Positions 51,120-60,208 of a DNA stretch of 64,000 nucleotides are shown here, one piece after another; positions within the stretch are counted from its first letter, which is position 1; every line of letters begins with the position of its first letter. A program made the position numbers and the translations under genes. Origin of the DNA: Cerasicoccus maritimus. GTDB taxonomy: Bacteria > Verrucomicrobiota > Verrucomicrobiia > Opitutales > Cerasicoccaceae. The notes beneath the pieces are model-generated. The model saw nothing but the letters and a program-made list of their open reading frames with translations, did not search any database and was not told the origin of the DNA. The DNA lies in assembly GCA_031296935.1 (NCBI GenBank), contig JAVDPD010000005.1, forward strand, positions 1 to 64,000, in the 5' to 3' direction.

Positions 51120-52243
51120 GCAGCTTTTGGGATCGCGTGGACACTGCGTTGGCTGAGCGCGATACGCAGGGCTTGCGGCGTTCGCTCAAGGCGCGCAGTG
51201 CTGAGACGGGCATCCTTGATTTGTCGAACAACGACTACCTGCGGCTCTCGCAACATCCGGCGGTCATCGCGGCCGGGCAGCAAGCTTTGGCGAAGTGGGG
51301 GGCGTCGGCGACGGCTTCCCCGCTCATCTCGGGCTACACCGCAGTGCACGCCGAGCTGGAGCAAAAGCTGGCTGCGTGGGCGGGCTTTGAATGTGGTCTC
51401 GTTTGGAATTCCGGCTACGCAGCGAATCAATCCGTGCTCGGACGCCTGCCGCAAAAGGGCGACATCGTTCTCGCCGACCGCTTGATTCACGCCAGCATGG
51501 TGGAAGGCGTCCTGCGCTCGGGTGCGCGATTGCAGCGTTACCGTCACTTGGATGTCGATCACTTGGCGGAGCTGCTGGCGCAGCATGCCGATGGCGAACG
51601 CACGGTGTTTGTCGTAACGGAGTCGGTGTTCTCGATGGACGGGGATTACCCTGACCTCAACGCGATGGCGGAGCTGAAGGCACGCTACGGCTTTGTGTGG
51701 ATTGTCGATGAAGCGCATGCTGTGGGTTGGTACGGCGAGCGCGGCAGCGGACTGGTGGAAGAAACCGGCGTGACGGTGGATGTCGATGTTTTCGTCGGGA
51801 CCTTGGGCAAGGGCCTTGGCTCGATGGGCGCGTTTACTTTGTTTCGCAAAGCAAGTTTACGGGACTACCTGATTAATTTTGGCGGCGAGTTTATTTACTC
51901 CACTTACCTTGCGCCCGCGAGCGCAGCGGCGGCGATTGCCGCCGTGGATGTTGCACAATCCATGAGCGCAGAGCGCGCGCAGTGGCGTCAGCGTTCGCGT
52001 GAAGTGCGGGCCGCGATTGCTGCGCCGGATGGTGACTCGCCGATTCTACCCGTGGTCATCGGCGATGCGAATGCCACGATGCGCGCGGCGGAAAGCCTCT
52101 TAGGCAAAGGCTTCAAGGTCGGCGCAGTGCGCCCGCCGACCGTGCCAGCAAACAGCAGCCGCTTGCGAATCTCGCTGAGTACAAAGCTGTCTGATAGTGA
52201 CTTAACCCGCCTCGTCGAGTCGTTGGAGGAGGCGCAGTCATGA
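51104..52243 (+). CDS. bioF: 8-amino-7-oxononanoate synthase
   Basis: PLP-dependent condensation of pimeloyl-ACP with alanine, 379 residues. The start at ATG 51104 follows GGAGG at a normal distance and lies inside the bioD end. DLSNNDYLRLSQHP and LISGYTAVHAELEQKLAAW are typical. IVDEAHAVGWYGERGSG carries the Asp-Glu-Ala-His set. The Schiff-base Lys is in GTLGKGLGSMGAF. A palindrome (51837-51851) lies just after this segment. The stop overlaps the next start (ATGA). Confidence 0.95.
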   Translation: MVDVVSSFWDRVDTALAERDTQGLRRSLKARSAETGILDLSNNDYLRLSQHPAVIAAGQQALAKWGASATASPLISGYTAVHAELEQKLAAWAGFECGLVWNSGYAANQSVLGRLPQKGDIVLADRLIHASMVEGVLRSGARLQRYRHLDVDHLAELLAQHADGERTVFVVTESVFSMDGDYPDLNAMAELKARYGFVWIVDEAHAVGWYGERGSGLVEETGVTVDVDVFVGTLGKGLGSMGAFTLFRKASLRDYLINFGGEFIYSTYLAPASAAAAIAAVDVAQSMSAERAQWRQRSREVRAAIAAPDGDSPILPVVIGDANATMRAAESLLGKGFKVGAVRPPTVPANSSRLRISLSTKLSDSDLTRLVESLEEAQS

Positions 52244-52848
52244 AGGAATGGTTGTGGATTGGCGGCTGGGGCTTGAGCGCTGAAATGCAGCAGCAAGTCT
52301 TTGCTGCGCGTTGGCCGGAGTTTGAGCACACGGTACTTTACCCAGGTAAGCTTTGTATCGCAAAGTTAAAGACGCTGCTCGAAGCTGGCGACGTTAAGCG
52401 CTTGGGCGGGTATTCGTTGGGGGCTTTGTTGCTTTTGCGTGAGCAAGCCAATCTGCCGAAATTGCCAACAATGCTGCTGGCGCCGATCCTGGACTTCAAG
52501 GCGGAGGCTTTGAAAGGCGGGCGCGTGGATGGTCGGCGTTTGAGCGTGCTGCTGCGTTGGTTGCTCCGTGATCCGATTGATGCGCTAAATGACTTTTACC
52601 AAACGGCGGGCTTGAAGGCTTCGGTTGATGTGATGCCGCCTTATGACGTCGATGATTTGATCTGGGGCATCGAGCAGCTTGCCGCGCCGGGCGTTGATTA
52701 CTGGCGCTGGGAGCACGTGCATGCCTGTCTGGGCGAGCGCGATGCGTTGCTGGATGCGGCGCAGTTACAGCAACTGTGGCCCGAGTTGGTGATCCTGCCG
52801 GACGCCGGCCATGATTTTTCCGAACTGCTTGAGGAGGTCGCGATATGA
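52240..52848 (+). CDS. BioH-type pimeloyl-ACP methyl ester esterase candidate
   Basis: Alpha/beta hydrolase of 202 residues between bioF and bioC, the usual place for the esterase that ends BioC-type pimelate synthesis. The N-terminus LWIGGWGLSAEMQQQ resembles the GWG start of BioG/BioH proteins. The nucleophile is in GYSLGALLLL, and His is in LPDAGHDFSELL. The acid residue is less clear (perhaps Asp in ERDALLDAAQL). Length is shorter than BioH (about 255) and near BioG. It is not clearly BioH, BioG, BioJ, BioK or BioV. The start overlaps bioF by 4 bp and the end overlaps bioC by 4 bp. Confidence 0.68.
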   Translation: MKEWLWIGGWGLSAEMQQQVFAARWPEFEHTVLYPGKLCIAKLKTLLEAGDVKRLGGYSLGALLLLREQANLPKLPTMLLAPILDFKAEALKGGRVDGRRLSVLLRWLLRDPIDALNDFYQTAGLKASVDVMPPYDVDDLIWGIEQLAAPGVDYWRWEHVHACLGERDALLDAAQLQQLWPELVILPDAGHDFSELLEEVAI

Positions 52849-53570
52849 TGCGTTTTGACGAGCGAGCACATTGCTACGCGCAGCACGCCCATGTGCAGCG
52901 CGATATGGCGGATTGGTTGGCCGAGTGGCTGGACCCGTCTGTGAGCTCTCATTGCCATGCGTTGGAGTATGGCGCGGGCGAGGGGATGTTTACCCGCCGC
53001 GCGGCTCCTAATTTTAACCACCTGACCGCAGTGGACGTTGCGCCGCGCATGGTGGAGCAGGGCCGTCAGGCCGCGCCGGAAGCCGAATGGCAGGTGGGTG
53101 ACGCCTGGACCGGTTTTGGCATGGATGCATCCGTGGATTACGTGGTCTCCTCCAGTATGATGCAGTGGTGTCCGGACCCGGTGGAAATTTTGCGCCTGTG
53201 GCGGAGTAAGCTGCCGAAGGGCGCGCGCATGCTGCATGGTTTTTACGTGGAGCCGACGCTGAAAGAATTGCGCGCATTACAGGGCGAGGTCGCGGCGCCG
53301 CTGACGTGGTTTAGCGCCGATCACTGGCGGGCGGCGTTTGAGGACGCTGGTTGGCAGGTGGAGCGCTTTGAGGCGGAAGACCGCTGCATTGTTTATAAGA
53401 ACGCGCTCGATTTGATGCGCAGTTTGCATGGCGTGGGTGCGGTGCGCCAAAGCCAGATGGGCAGCGCGAGTCTGCGCCGGTTGATCCGTGAATACGACCG
53501 CCGACATGTGGCGGTCTGCGGCGGGGTTTACGCCAACTGGTCATTCTGCAGGGTGCAGGCCATTTCCTGA
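52845..53570 (+). CDS. bioC: Malonyl-ACP O-methyltransferase
   Basis: SAM-dependent methyltransferase that masks malonyl-ACP so fatty acid enzymes can build pimeloyl-ACP methyl ester, 241 residues. The SAM motif is LEYGAGEGMFTRR, with ITAVD-like LTAVDVAPRMVEQG and VDYVVSSSMMQWCPDPVEIL. The N-terminal pattern AHCYAQHAHVQRDMADWL fits BioC. It is the last gene of the biotin operon, overlapping the preceding gene by 4 bp. No bioW or bioI was seen, so this is a BioC-BioH-type pathway. Confidence 0.92.
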   Translation: MMRFDERAHCYAQHAHVQRDMADWLAEWLDPSVSSHCHALEYGAGEGMFTRRAAPNFNHLTAVDVAPRMVEQGRQAAPEAEWQVGDAWTGFGMDASVDYVVSSSMMQWCPDPVEILRLWRSKLPKGARMLHGFYVEPTLKELRALQGEVAAPLTWFSADHWRAAFEDAGWQVERFEAEDRCIVYKNALDLMRSLHGVGAVRQSQMGSASLRRLIREYDRRHVAVCGGVYANWSFCRVQAIS

Positions 53571-53619
53571 TGCGTCTCGTGCTTGCCACGGACGTGGCTG
53601 GGGCGGTAATCTTTGCGCC

Positions 53620-54066
53620 GTGTCAGATCACCACCATCATCATCACGTTGCGAACGTCGACAGCGTCCTCGAGAAATTACGGGACCACGGCATGCGCGTG
53701 ACCGGTACGCGGAAGCGCCTGACTAGCGTTCTGTTTGACGCTGGGCAACCGATGTCGATTGAGGCCATTCATGGTAAACTGGGCCGTAAAAGCTTCGACC
53801 TCGTGACGCTATATCGCTGCCTGGATGCCTTTGAGGAGATCGGTGTCGTGCAGGTGGTTCGTGATGAGCACGGCAAGGCCCTCTATGAGTTGATCGACGC
53901 CGAGCACGGCCATCATCACCATGTGATTTGCCGAAAATGTGGAAACATCGACTGCTTGGACACCTGCGCGATTGCGCCGTTTGAGGCCGCTGCCCGCCGG
54001 TTGGGATATGATGATCTATCCCACCGGCTAGAGCTTTACGGCGTCTGCGCGGATTGCCGCGGGTGA
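53620..54066 (+). CDS. Fur-family regulator, Zur-like, His-rich N-terminus
   Basis: Metal-responsive repressor of 148 residues from GTG 53620. The first residues are MSDHHHHHH, and the winged helix follows: RDHGMRVTGTRKRLTSVLFDAG and FDLVTLYRCLDAFEEIGVV. The metal segment is HGHHHHVICRKCGNIDCL, with the second Cys pair in LYGVCADC, so all canonical ligands are kept. A longer frame from 53488 would overlap bioC and is rejected. The His tract and HHHH segment favour zinc (Zur) over iron. No zinc transporter is adjacent. Confidence 0.8.
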   Translation: MSDHHHHHHVANVDSVLEKLRDHGMRVTGTRKRLTSVLFDAGQPMSIEAIHGKLGRKSFDLVTLYRCLDAFEEIGVVQVVRDEHGKALYELIDAEHGHHHHVICRKCGNIDCLDTCAIAPFEAAARRLGYDDLSHRLELYGVCADCRG

Positions 54067-54132
54067 CATTTTTGACGCAACCCAACGCTTGCCAAGCTAA
54101 GCGCGATTGGCTGTAGTCGCTGGCACATCCCT

Positions 54133-56061
54133 GTGGCAATCAAGCTCATTCATATTCTTGGCCTGATCCTGGCTCGAAGCCCGGAGGTTTTCTCGCGGGC
54201 AATGGCTGTGGCCTTTGGGGATTTACTCTATTTTCTGCCCACGAAGCGCCGCCGCAGCTTGCTTTCCAACCTGCACCATTGCTTCCCGGAAAAGACCGAG
54301 GCCGAGCGCCGCGAGATCGGGCGTACGAGCTGCCGGCGGACAGTGGAGATGGCGCTCTTTGTTCTTGTCTCGCCGCACTATTCACTGGAGCAGCTCTTGG
54401 AGCGCTTCACGCTCGATCCCGACTTCGAGCGGACGATTGATCAAAATGCGGAAAACCCGGAGCCCGCTATCATCGTGGTCCCGCATCTCTGCCTGATGGA
54501 GAGCCTCACGCTGCTGCCCGCGTTGTCCAAGACCGTGCCGCAAGTGGGCACGATTTACCGTCCACTCAAGCAGGCACCGCTAGAGGACTGGGTGTTGCGC
54601 ACACGGCAGCGTTTTGGGATGCGCTTGCTGTCGCGCAAGGAGGGCTTTGCGGAGGCCATCCAGATGGCGCGGGAGAAAAAGGCGGTCACGATTTTATTTG
54701 ACCAAAATGCGGGCAATATCGGCGCGCTGAGCACCTTCATGGGGCGGGTCTGCTCGTCCACGGAATTGCCCGGCATGCTCGCAGCGCGTTTTAAGGCGCG
54801 GGTCGGCGCGGTGTGGACCGAGCGCACCGGCTTTTGGCGCGGGGTCATCCGCCTCGAAGAGCTGAGTAAGGTCAGGGAGTCGGTCGACGGCATTTTCATG
54901 GCCAACGACTGGCTGGAAAAAAAGCTGCGCACGGACACCGGTTTTCAAAACGACTGGCTCTGGCTGCATGACCGCTGGCGCACGCAGGACCAGTGGGACC
55001 GCCGCCTCCAGCTCAAGCATCGCCGCAACTCGTTGGAAGACGAACTGTATTGGCGCGGTTGGGACAAGATTCCCAAGGGCACGCGCATCTGGGTCCGCCT
55101 GCCGAATTGGCTGGGAGACGTGATTATGGCCATGCCGCTGCTGCGCGCGATTCGCCAAGGGCGCCCGGACGCGGAGATCACACTGCTGGCGCGCAAGCAG
55201 TTCAAGCCGCTGCTGGAGGCATTTCCTGTCGGCGACCGGTTGATTACTTTGCCGGACAAAGGTTCCGCCGGAGAGCGCGCATTTTTCAAAGGGCTGGCGC
55301 TGGAGTATCCTGATACGCAGATCCTGCTGACGAATTCCTTTCGTGGCGACCGCGAGGCCAAGCGCATTGGTGCGCCGCAGCGTTTTGGCATTTTGCGCAA
55401 AGGTAAGCCACGCCCGTTTCTCACCCATCACTGGGAACTGCCGACGGATTTCGACGAAGCAACGGTCCACCAGACCGAGCTTTGGCGACAATTTCTGGCC
55501 GAGTTTGGCTTAAATAAAAAGCCGGACTTCGCTCCGTTTAAAGCCGATGAACTGGGTGGCGATTTTAAGGTTCCCGCTGGCGGTAGGCAGACGATTGGCT
55601 TGATTTGCGGCACGGAGAACGAGCCGGCCAAACGCTGGCCGGTCGAGCAGTGGCGTGCGCTGATTGAGCAATTCCCAGAAGAGCACTTTACGCTGTTTGG
55701 TACCAAGAACGACCGCGCGATTACAGACCAGGTCGCCGAAAGCTTTGCATCGCAAAGTGTCCTCAACCGGGCGGGCGAAACCAACCTCATCGAATACGCT
55801 TCCGAGCTGTTGAGCTGCCGCGTTTTGGTCACGAATGACACCGGCGGCATGCACCTGGCCAATGCGTTGGGTGTTCCGGTGATCGTGGTCTTCGGGCCGA
55901 CAAACCCGATTCGCACGGGGCCATGCTTCGATGGGCCGAAGGTCTTGCTTCAGCCGCCGGGGTGTGCGCCGACAGGTGGTGGCGATATCAGCCAAGTTAC
56001 GCCGGAGAAAGTGGCGGAAGCTTTGCGAGAACTTTTAAAGGAGGCACCCACGAATGCTTGA
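54133..56061 (+). CDS. Lipid A acyltransferase-heptosyltransferase fusion
   Basis: Two-domain protein of 642 residues with a GTG start. The N-terminal domain (about 1-300) is LpxL/HtrB-like: it has the H-x4-E catalytic pair in VVPHLCLMESLTLL, RPLKQAPLEDWVLRTRQRFG and LFDQNAGNIGALSTF. The C-terminal domain (about 310-640) is a GT9 glycosyltransferase with IWVRLPNWLGDVIMAMPLL and TNDTGGMHLANALGVPVIVVFGPTNP. Fusion suggests coupled late acylation and sugar addition on lipid A or core. Two CTTTG-N5-CAAAG palindromes lie inside (55247, 55743). The CPBP protease gene overlaps by 8 bp. Confidence 0.9.
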   Translation: MAIKLIHILGLILARSPEVFSRAMAVAFGDLLYFLPTKRRRSLLSNLHHCFPEKTEAERREIGRTSCRRTVEMALFVLVSPHYSLEQLLERFTLDPDFERTIDQNAENPEPAIIVVPHLCLMESLTLLPALSKTVPQVGTIYRPLKQAPLEDWVLRTRQRFGMRLLSRKEGFAEAIQMAREKKAVTILFDQNAGNIGALSTFMGRVCSSTELPGMLAARFKARVGAVWTERTGFWRGVIRLEELSKVRESVDGIFMANDWLEKKLRTDTGFQNDWLWLHDRWRTQDQWDRRLQLKHRRNSLEDELYWRGWDKIPKGTRIWVRLPNWLGDVIMAMPLLRAIRQGRPDAEITLLARKQFKPLLEAFPVGDRLITLPDKGSAGERAFFKGLALEYPDTQILLTNSFRGDREAKRIGAPQRFGILRKGKPRPFLTHHWELPTDFDEATVHQTELWRQFLAEFGLNKKPDFAPFKADELGGDFKVPAGGRQTIGLICGTENEPAKRWPVEQWRALIEQFPEEHFTLFGTKNDRAITDQVAESFASQSVLNRAGETNLIEYASELLSCRVLVTNDTGGMHLANALGVPVIVVFGPTNPIRTGPCFDGPKVLLQPPGCAPTGGGDISQVTPEKVAEALRELLKEAPTNA

Positions 56062-57031
56062 GCGGGACCGCCAGTTCATGCTCTTTGGGCTGTCGCCTGA
56101 TCGCTACAGCAAGCGCGGCATTGGATTGTTTTTCGCGATCTACTTTGGCGCGATGCTCTTTGCCGGATTGACGGGGTCGTTGGCCTACGGGCTGGTGGCA
56201 TGGTGCGGCGAGAGTAATCCAGATGGGATCTGTGCATGGTTGGTCACACGGTCATTCGACAAGTTTGTGGACCGCTGTCGCTACATTCCAATTTTGATTT
56301 TCCTGCCGTGGCTGATGGTAGTCACCGGGCTGGCCGGGCGTTCCGGTGGCTTTCTCTCCGCAAATGATTTAAAAGATCGGCCGGGGAGCCTGCGTTGGTT
56401 CATGTGGGCGTTGGTGCTGGGCGGCGCGCTGGCGGGGTTCCTTTACATGCTGCAAATGTCCTTTACGTATTTCCATCCACGCGATGTCGATGGGCTAGGG
56501 CGCTGGTTGGAGATTATTGGTGGCGCGGCGGTGAGTGCGCTGCTGATTGGACTGATTGAAGAGATCCTGTTTCGCAGCCTGATCTTCCGCTTGTTTTACA
56601 CCGCCTTTAAGCCAGGAGTTGCGATTTTCCTCGCGTCGTTCATCTACGCCTACCTGCACTTCAGGGCGCCGGGCGCATTCCTGGCGGGCCCTAATGCGAA
56701 CCCCGGTTTGATCTCCAGTTTACAAATCGCGGGCTTAAATTCAGTCGGCGCGTTTCTGAATTTTAACTTCATTGAATTCGCTAACTACACCTCGCTGGGC
56801 GCTTTGTTTTGCGTGCTTTATTTAAGGGCACGCTCGCTCTGGGCACCGATCGGTTTACACATTGGCATCGTGTTTGTGATGCTCATTTACCAGAAGGCGA
56901 TCGACATGCACATCGATCCTCTACGCTGGGTGTTTGCCAGTGGAGGGCTCACCAATGGCATTGCGCCTTTAATTCTCACGCTTGCACTTACCTTGCTCTT
57001 CGCCATACGCTTGCCGGTTTCTCGTCGATAA
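56054..57031 (+). CDS. CPBP-family intramembrane protease
   Basis: Membrane protein of 325 residues with about eight helices, of the CAAX/CPBP (Abi) metalloprotease family. Catalytic motifs are EEILFRSLIFR (Glu-Glu-x3-Arg), SFIYAYLHF and IGLHIGIVFV. Its substrate is unknown. It is embedded between the lipid A fusion and the MsbA-like exporter genes, so a role in envelope biogenesis or peptide processing is possible but not shown. The start overlaps the preceding gene by 8 bp. Confidence 0.85.
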   Translation: MLERDRQFMLFGLSPDRYSKRGIGLFFAIYFGAMLFAGLTGSLAYGLVAWCGESNPDGICAWLVTRSFDKFVDRCRYIPILIFLPWLMVVTGLAGRSGGFLSANDLKDRPGSLRWFMWALVLGGALAGFLYMLQMSFTYFHPRDVDGLGRWLEIIGGAAVSALLIGLIEEILFRSLIFRLFYTAFKPGVAIFLASFIYAYLHFRAPGAFLAGPNANPGLISSLQIAGLNSVGAFLNFNFIEFANYTSLGALFCVLYLRARSLWAPIGLHIGIVFVMLIYQKAIDMHIDPLRWVFASGGLTNGIAPLILTLALTLLFAIRLPVSRR

Positions 57032-57048
57032 GCCCGTACGAAATTAGC

Positions 57049-58791
57049 ATGAAATCACTTCGACGCTTTAAGCCGTATTTTCCTTTGCTCAAACCCGTCA
57101 TTGGCGAGTTAATCCTGGCTATTATTCTCGGTTTGGTGGCTGGCGCGCTCAGTGGCGCGGGCATCCCCTTTATGTTGGCCAAGGTTGTGCCCGTGGTTTT
57201 TGCGGGGTATGATTTGAGTTCCGGTGACTTGATTTTCTACTGCTTGCTGCCGGCTGCGATCATGGGTGCCCGCGGGGCATCGACTTTCTACAGTAACTAC
57301 TTGTTGGCTTTTTGCGGACAGACGGTTTTGGAAAAACTGCGCATCCGGCTGTTTGCGAAATTGCAGCGTTTGCCGCTGAGCTTTTACCACAACAATCCTG
57401 CTGGCGAACTCGTTTCGCGCTCGATGACGGATTCCAACCAGGTGCAGCAAACGGTCATTCTCGCAACGCAGGAAATCGTCAAACAGCCGGCGACTCTGGT
57501 GGGCGCAATTGGGGTTCTGGGCTATCTTTCGTTTAAGCATAGCCAGGTTACTTATCTGTTGATTTTCATGCTGGCGATTCCGCTCTGTATCGTGCCGGTG
57601 CGTTTGATCGGCACGAAGCTGAAGCGCAAAGCCCGTGATCTCCAGGCGGAGCTGGGGGAGGCGACAAACCGTATTTTGGAGAACCTCGAAGGCACGCAGG
57701 AAATCCGCGCTTACAACCTGGAGGACCGCGAAAACGCGCGCTTCGAAGAGTCCGCCAAACGCGTGTCCAAGGGCTACATGAAGATGGCCAAATACAACAC
57801 GATGATGTCGCCGATCATTGAATTTATCGGCGCACTCGGCATTGGCGCGGGCCTGTATTACACGTATCAAAGTCAGATCGATGAAGGTGCCTTTACCGCG
57901 CTGCTCGCGGCGCTCTACATGTGCTACGAGCCGATCAAGCGACTGGGCCGCCTGAACAACAGCCTGCAAACCGGCCTCGCAAGCCTGGAGCGCATTGAGC
58001 ACATTTTGGAGGAAGACGAGCTGATCCGCGACCCTGAGTCGCCGGTCAAGTTTCCCGCTTCGCTGCAAGGCCGCGTGAGCTTTGAGAACGTCTCGTTTGC
58101 CTATCGCGATGAATCCGTTCTGCGCAATGTATCGGTGGACTTGGCACCGGGTAAAACCTACGCGTTGGTGGGGCCCAGTGGTGCCGGCAAGACGACCTTT
58201 GCAAACCTCGTGCTCCGCTACTATGATGTGGTCGACGGCAAGGTCTGTGTGGAAGGCGTCGATGTGCGTGACGTGACGCAGTTCGACTTGCGTGAGCAGA
58301 TCTCGGTCGTGGCGCAAAGCCCGGTGCTGTTCAATGACTCCATCCGCGGCAACATCGCGGTGGGCAACCCGGAGGCAACGCCTGAGATGATCGAGGCTGC
58401 GGCGCGCAATGCTTTTGCGCATGACTTCATTCTCAGCATGCCCGAAGGCTATGAAACCCAGGTTGGGCCCAGTGGCGCTCGGTTGAGCGGCGGCCAGCGT
58501 CAACGTATCGCCCTGGCGCGCGCGTTTCTCAAGCACTCGTCGATTCTGATTCTCGACGAAGCTACCTCGGCGCTCGACGCCGAAAGCGAGCGCTACATTC
58601 AGCTGGCGATGGAGAAGCTCTCCGAGCAAAAGACGGTCATTGTAATTGCCCATCGCTTCAGCTCGATTCAACGTGCCGATGAAATCCTCGTGTTCGAGAA
58701 AGGCCAAATTATCGACCGCGGCACGCACCAGGAATTACTGGCGCACGATGGCCTTTACCGCAAACTCTACAACGCGCAGGCCGGCGAGTAA
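57049..58791 (+). CDS. ABC exporter, MsbA-like lipid A flippase
   Basis: Type I half-transporter of 580 residues from ATG 57049. Six helices (about 10-320) carry loops typical of MsbA, including FYHNNPAGELVSRSMTDSNQVQQT. The ATPase domain has Walker A GPSGAGKTTFANL, signature LSGGQRQRIALARAFL and Walker B ILILDEATSALD with the switch His in VIVIAHRFSSIQRA. Location after the lipid A acyltransferase fusion supports export of lipid A-core. A longer upstream frame overlaps the protease gene and is rejected. Confidence 0.88.
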   Translation: MKSLRRFKPYFPLLKPVIGELILAIILGLVAGALSGAGIPFMLAKVVPVVFAGYDLSSGDLIFYCLLPAAIMGARGASTFYSNYLLAFCGQTVLEKLRIRLFAKLQRLPLSFYHNNPAGELVSRSMTDSNQVQQTVILATQEIVKQPATLVGAIGVLGYLSFKHSQVTYLLIFMLAIPLCIVPVRLIGTKLKRKARDLQAELGEATNRILENLEGTQEIRAYNLEDRENARFEESAKRVSKGYMKMAKYNTMMSPIIEFIGALGIGAGLYYTYQSQIDEGAFTALLAALYMCYEPIKRLGRLNNSLQTGLASLERIEHILEEDELIRDPESPVKFPASLQGRVSFENVSFAYRDESVLRNVSVDLAPGKTYALVGPSGAGKTTFANLVLRYYDVVDGKVCVEGVDVRDVTQFDLREQISVVAQSPVLFNDSIRGNIAVGNPEATPEMIEAAARNAFAHDFILSMPEGYETQVGPSGARLSGGQRQRIALARAFLKHSSILILDEATSALDAESERYIQLAMEKLSEQKTVIVIAHRFSSIQRADEILVFEKGQIIDRGTHQELLAHDGLYRKLYNAQAGE

Positions 58792-58800
58792 CGGACGTTT

Positions 58801-60150
58801 CTACTTCTTTTCTTCCTTCGGGAATTCCTTCACGGAGAGTCCCGCGATGTCCACCGCGTCATGCTGGGCGCGCAGCTCGTTGAGCGCCTTCGGCGTAACG
58901 TCGATACCGTGCACGTAAAGCTCGGTCAAGGCAGGGAGGGCGAGCGCGGTTTTCAAACCGGATTCGGTGATCTTTGTGCTGCTCAGGTTCAAGTAGCTTA
59001 GGTCCTTCAACATTGCGAGCTTGGCGAGGTCGGCGTCAGTCACGTTGCTGTTTTCCAAATGCAGGCGCTGGAGCTGCGGAAAATTCTTTAGCTGTGCATA
59101 GAACTCGGGCTGCCACTTCTGGTTCGCGGCATTGAGCCACACAAGCTTACCTGCGAGGGGCTTTAACTTTGTATGACAAAGTTTCCAGTCTGGCGATTCC
59201 ATTTGGCTCAGGTTCACGAGGACCGTGCCGTCGCCCCAGGGAGTGAAGTCGGCTGCCGCGCCTAAGTCGCGTAGAGCGTCTAGCTGCTTCACGGTTTTGG
59301 GGTCAAGCTTGGCTTCGGTTTTCGTCGCTTCACCGGGGAACTGGCCGCCAGCTTCGATCCATGACCGGAGCACCGCCAGCTGCTCCGGTGTGAGGGGGGC
59401 GCGCTTGCCGGGTGGCATCGCGCCTTCTTCGCCCTTGGGCAGTTCGGCGCGGATGATCAGCTCGCTCTCGTCGGGCTTGCCCGGGACGATGCCCGGCTTA
59501 TGGCTGTCGCCGCCGGCGCGGGCGAGGCGCGGCACATCGATGCGGTAGCCGCCCTTGCGTTTGTTGAGACCATGACACTCAATGCAATGTGCATCAAGAA
59601 TCGCGTAGGCTTCGGTGGTGAATGGATTAGCGGGCGCGGTGTTACTTTGTTTCGCAGAGTCGCTTTGCGTTGCAGAGTTTTGCTCTTCGATTGCGCGGCG
59701 GTTATCCTTGAGAAACGGCAGGGCGTCGTCGAGCACCGCTGGGCCGTGGGTGAGGGTGGCACCGGAGTGTCCGGTCAGGATTAGCGCGATGAAGGAAAAG
59801 CTAAGGAAGACGGCATAGAGACCCTTGGCTGCATTGTTTTCCCGCCAGCGATTCCACCAGAAGCAAAGCGTGGCCGTGCCCAAAAGATAAACATAGCTGA
59901 GGCCAAACTGGCGGTGGTCGGCCACGTCCTCCCAATTGTAGTCGGTTTCAGCGAGCGCATAGCCGAAGCGCACGGTCAGAATGCTGGTCAGCAGACAGAG
60001 CGGCAGCAGGACGCCCATCGCGGTGTCGTAGGTCTCCTGATGTTTCTCGCGGTTGAGCCCTACCTCAAGCGCGAGGATGCCCACAAAGAGCCCAATCGGC
60101 ACATGAAGTAGCACCAGGTGAAGTGCGCCATAGGTATTCCAGTCGAACAT
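58801..60150 (-). CDS. Membrane cytochrome c with DUF2231 and LRR domains
   Basis: Protein of 449 residues in three parts. The N-terminal half has four membrane helices of DUF2231 type (about 8-150). A planctomycete-type cytochrome c domain (PSCyt1) has the heme site CIECHGLNKRKGGYRID and KPDESELIIRAELP. A short leucine-rich-repeat tail (about 330-435) has LQRLHLENSNVTDADLAKLAMLKDLSYLNLSSTKITESG. It is probably a quinol or electron-transfer scaffold. It precedes no partner on its strand beyond the DUF1501 gene just upstream. Degenerate palindromes occur at 59645 and 59663. Confidence 0.82.
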   Translation of the reverse strand: MFDWNTYGALHLVLLHVPIGLFVGILALEVGLNREKHQETYDTAMGVLLPLCLLTSILTVRFGYALAETDYNWEDVADHRQFGLSYVYLLGTATLCFWWNRWRENNAAKGLYAVFLSFSFIALILTGHSGATLTHGPAVLDDALPFLKDNRRAIEEQNSATQSDSAKQSNTAPANPFTTEAYAILDAHCIECHGLNKRKGGYRIDVPRLARAGGDSHKPGIVPGKPDESELIIRAELPKGEEGAMPPGKRAPLTPEQLAVLRSWIEAGGQFPGEATKTEAKLDPKTVKQLDALRDLGAAADFTPWGDGTVLVNLSQMESPDWKLCHTKLKPLAGKLVWLNAANQKWQPEFYAQLKNFPQLQRLHLENSNVTDADLAKLAMLKDLSYLNLSSTKITESGLKTALALPALTELYVHGIDVTPKALNELRAQHDAVDIAGLSVKEFPKEEKK

Positions 60151-60208
60151 GATAAACCGTATCTTAGGCGCGGTTTAGCAACGGTGGCGAGCCTGCAAAT
60201 TAGCTGCC

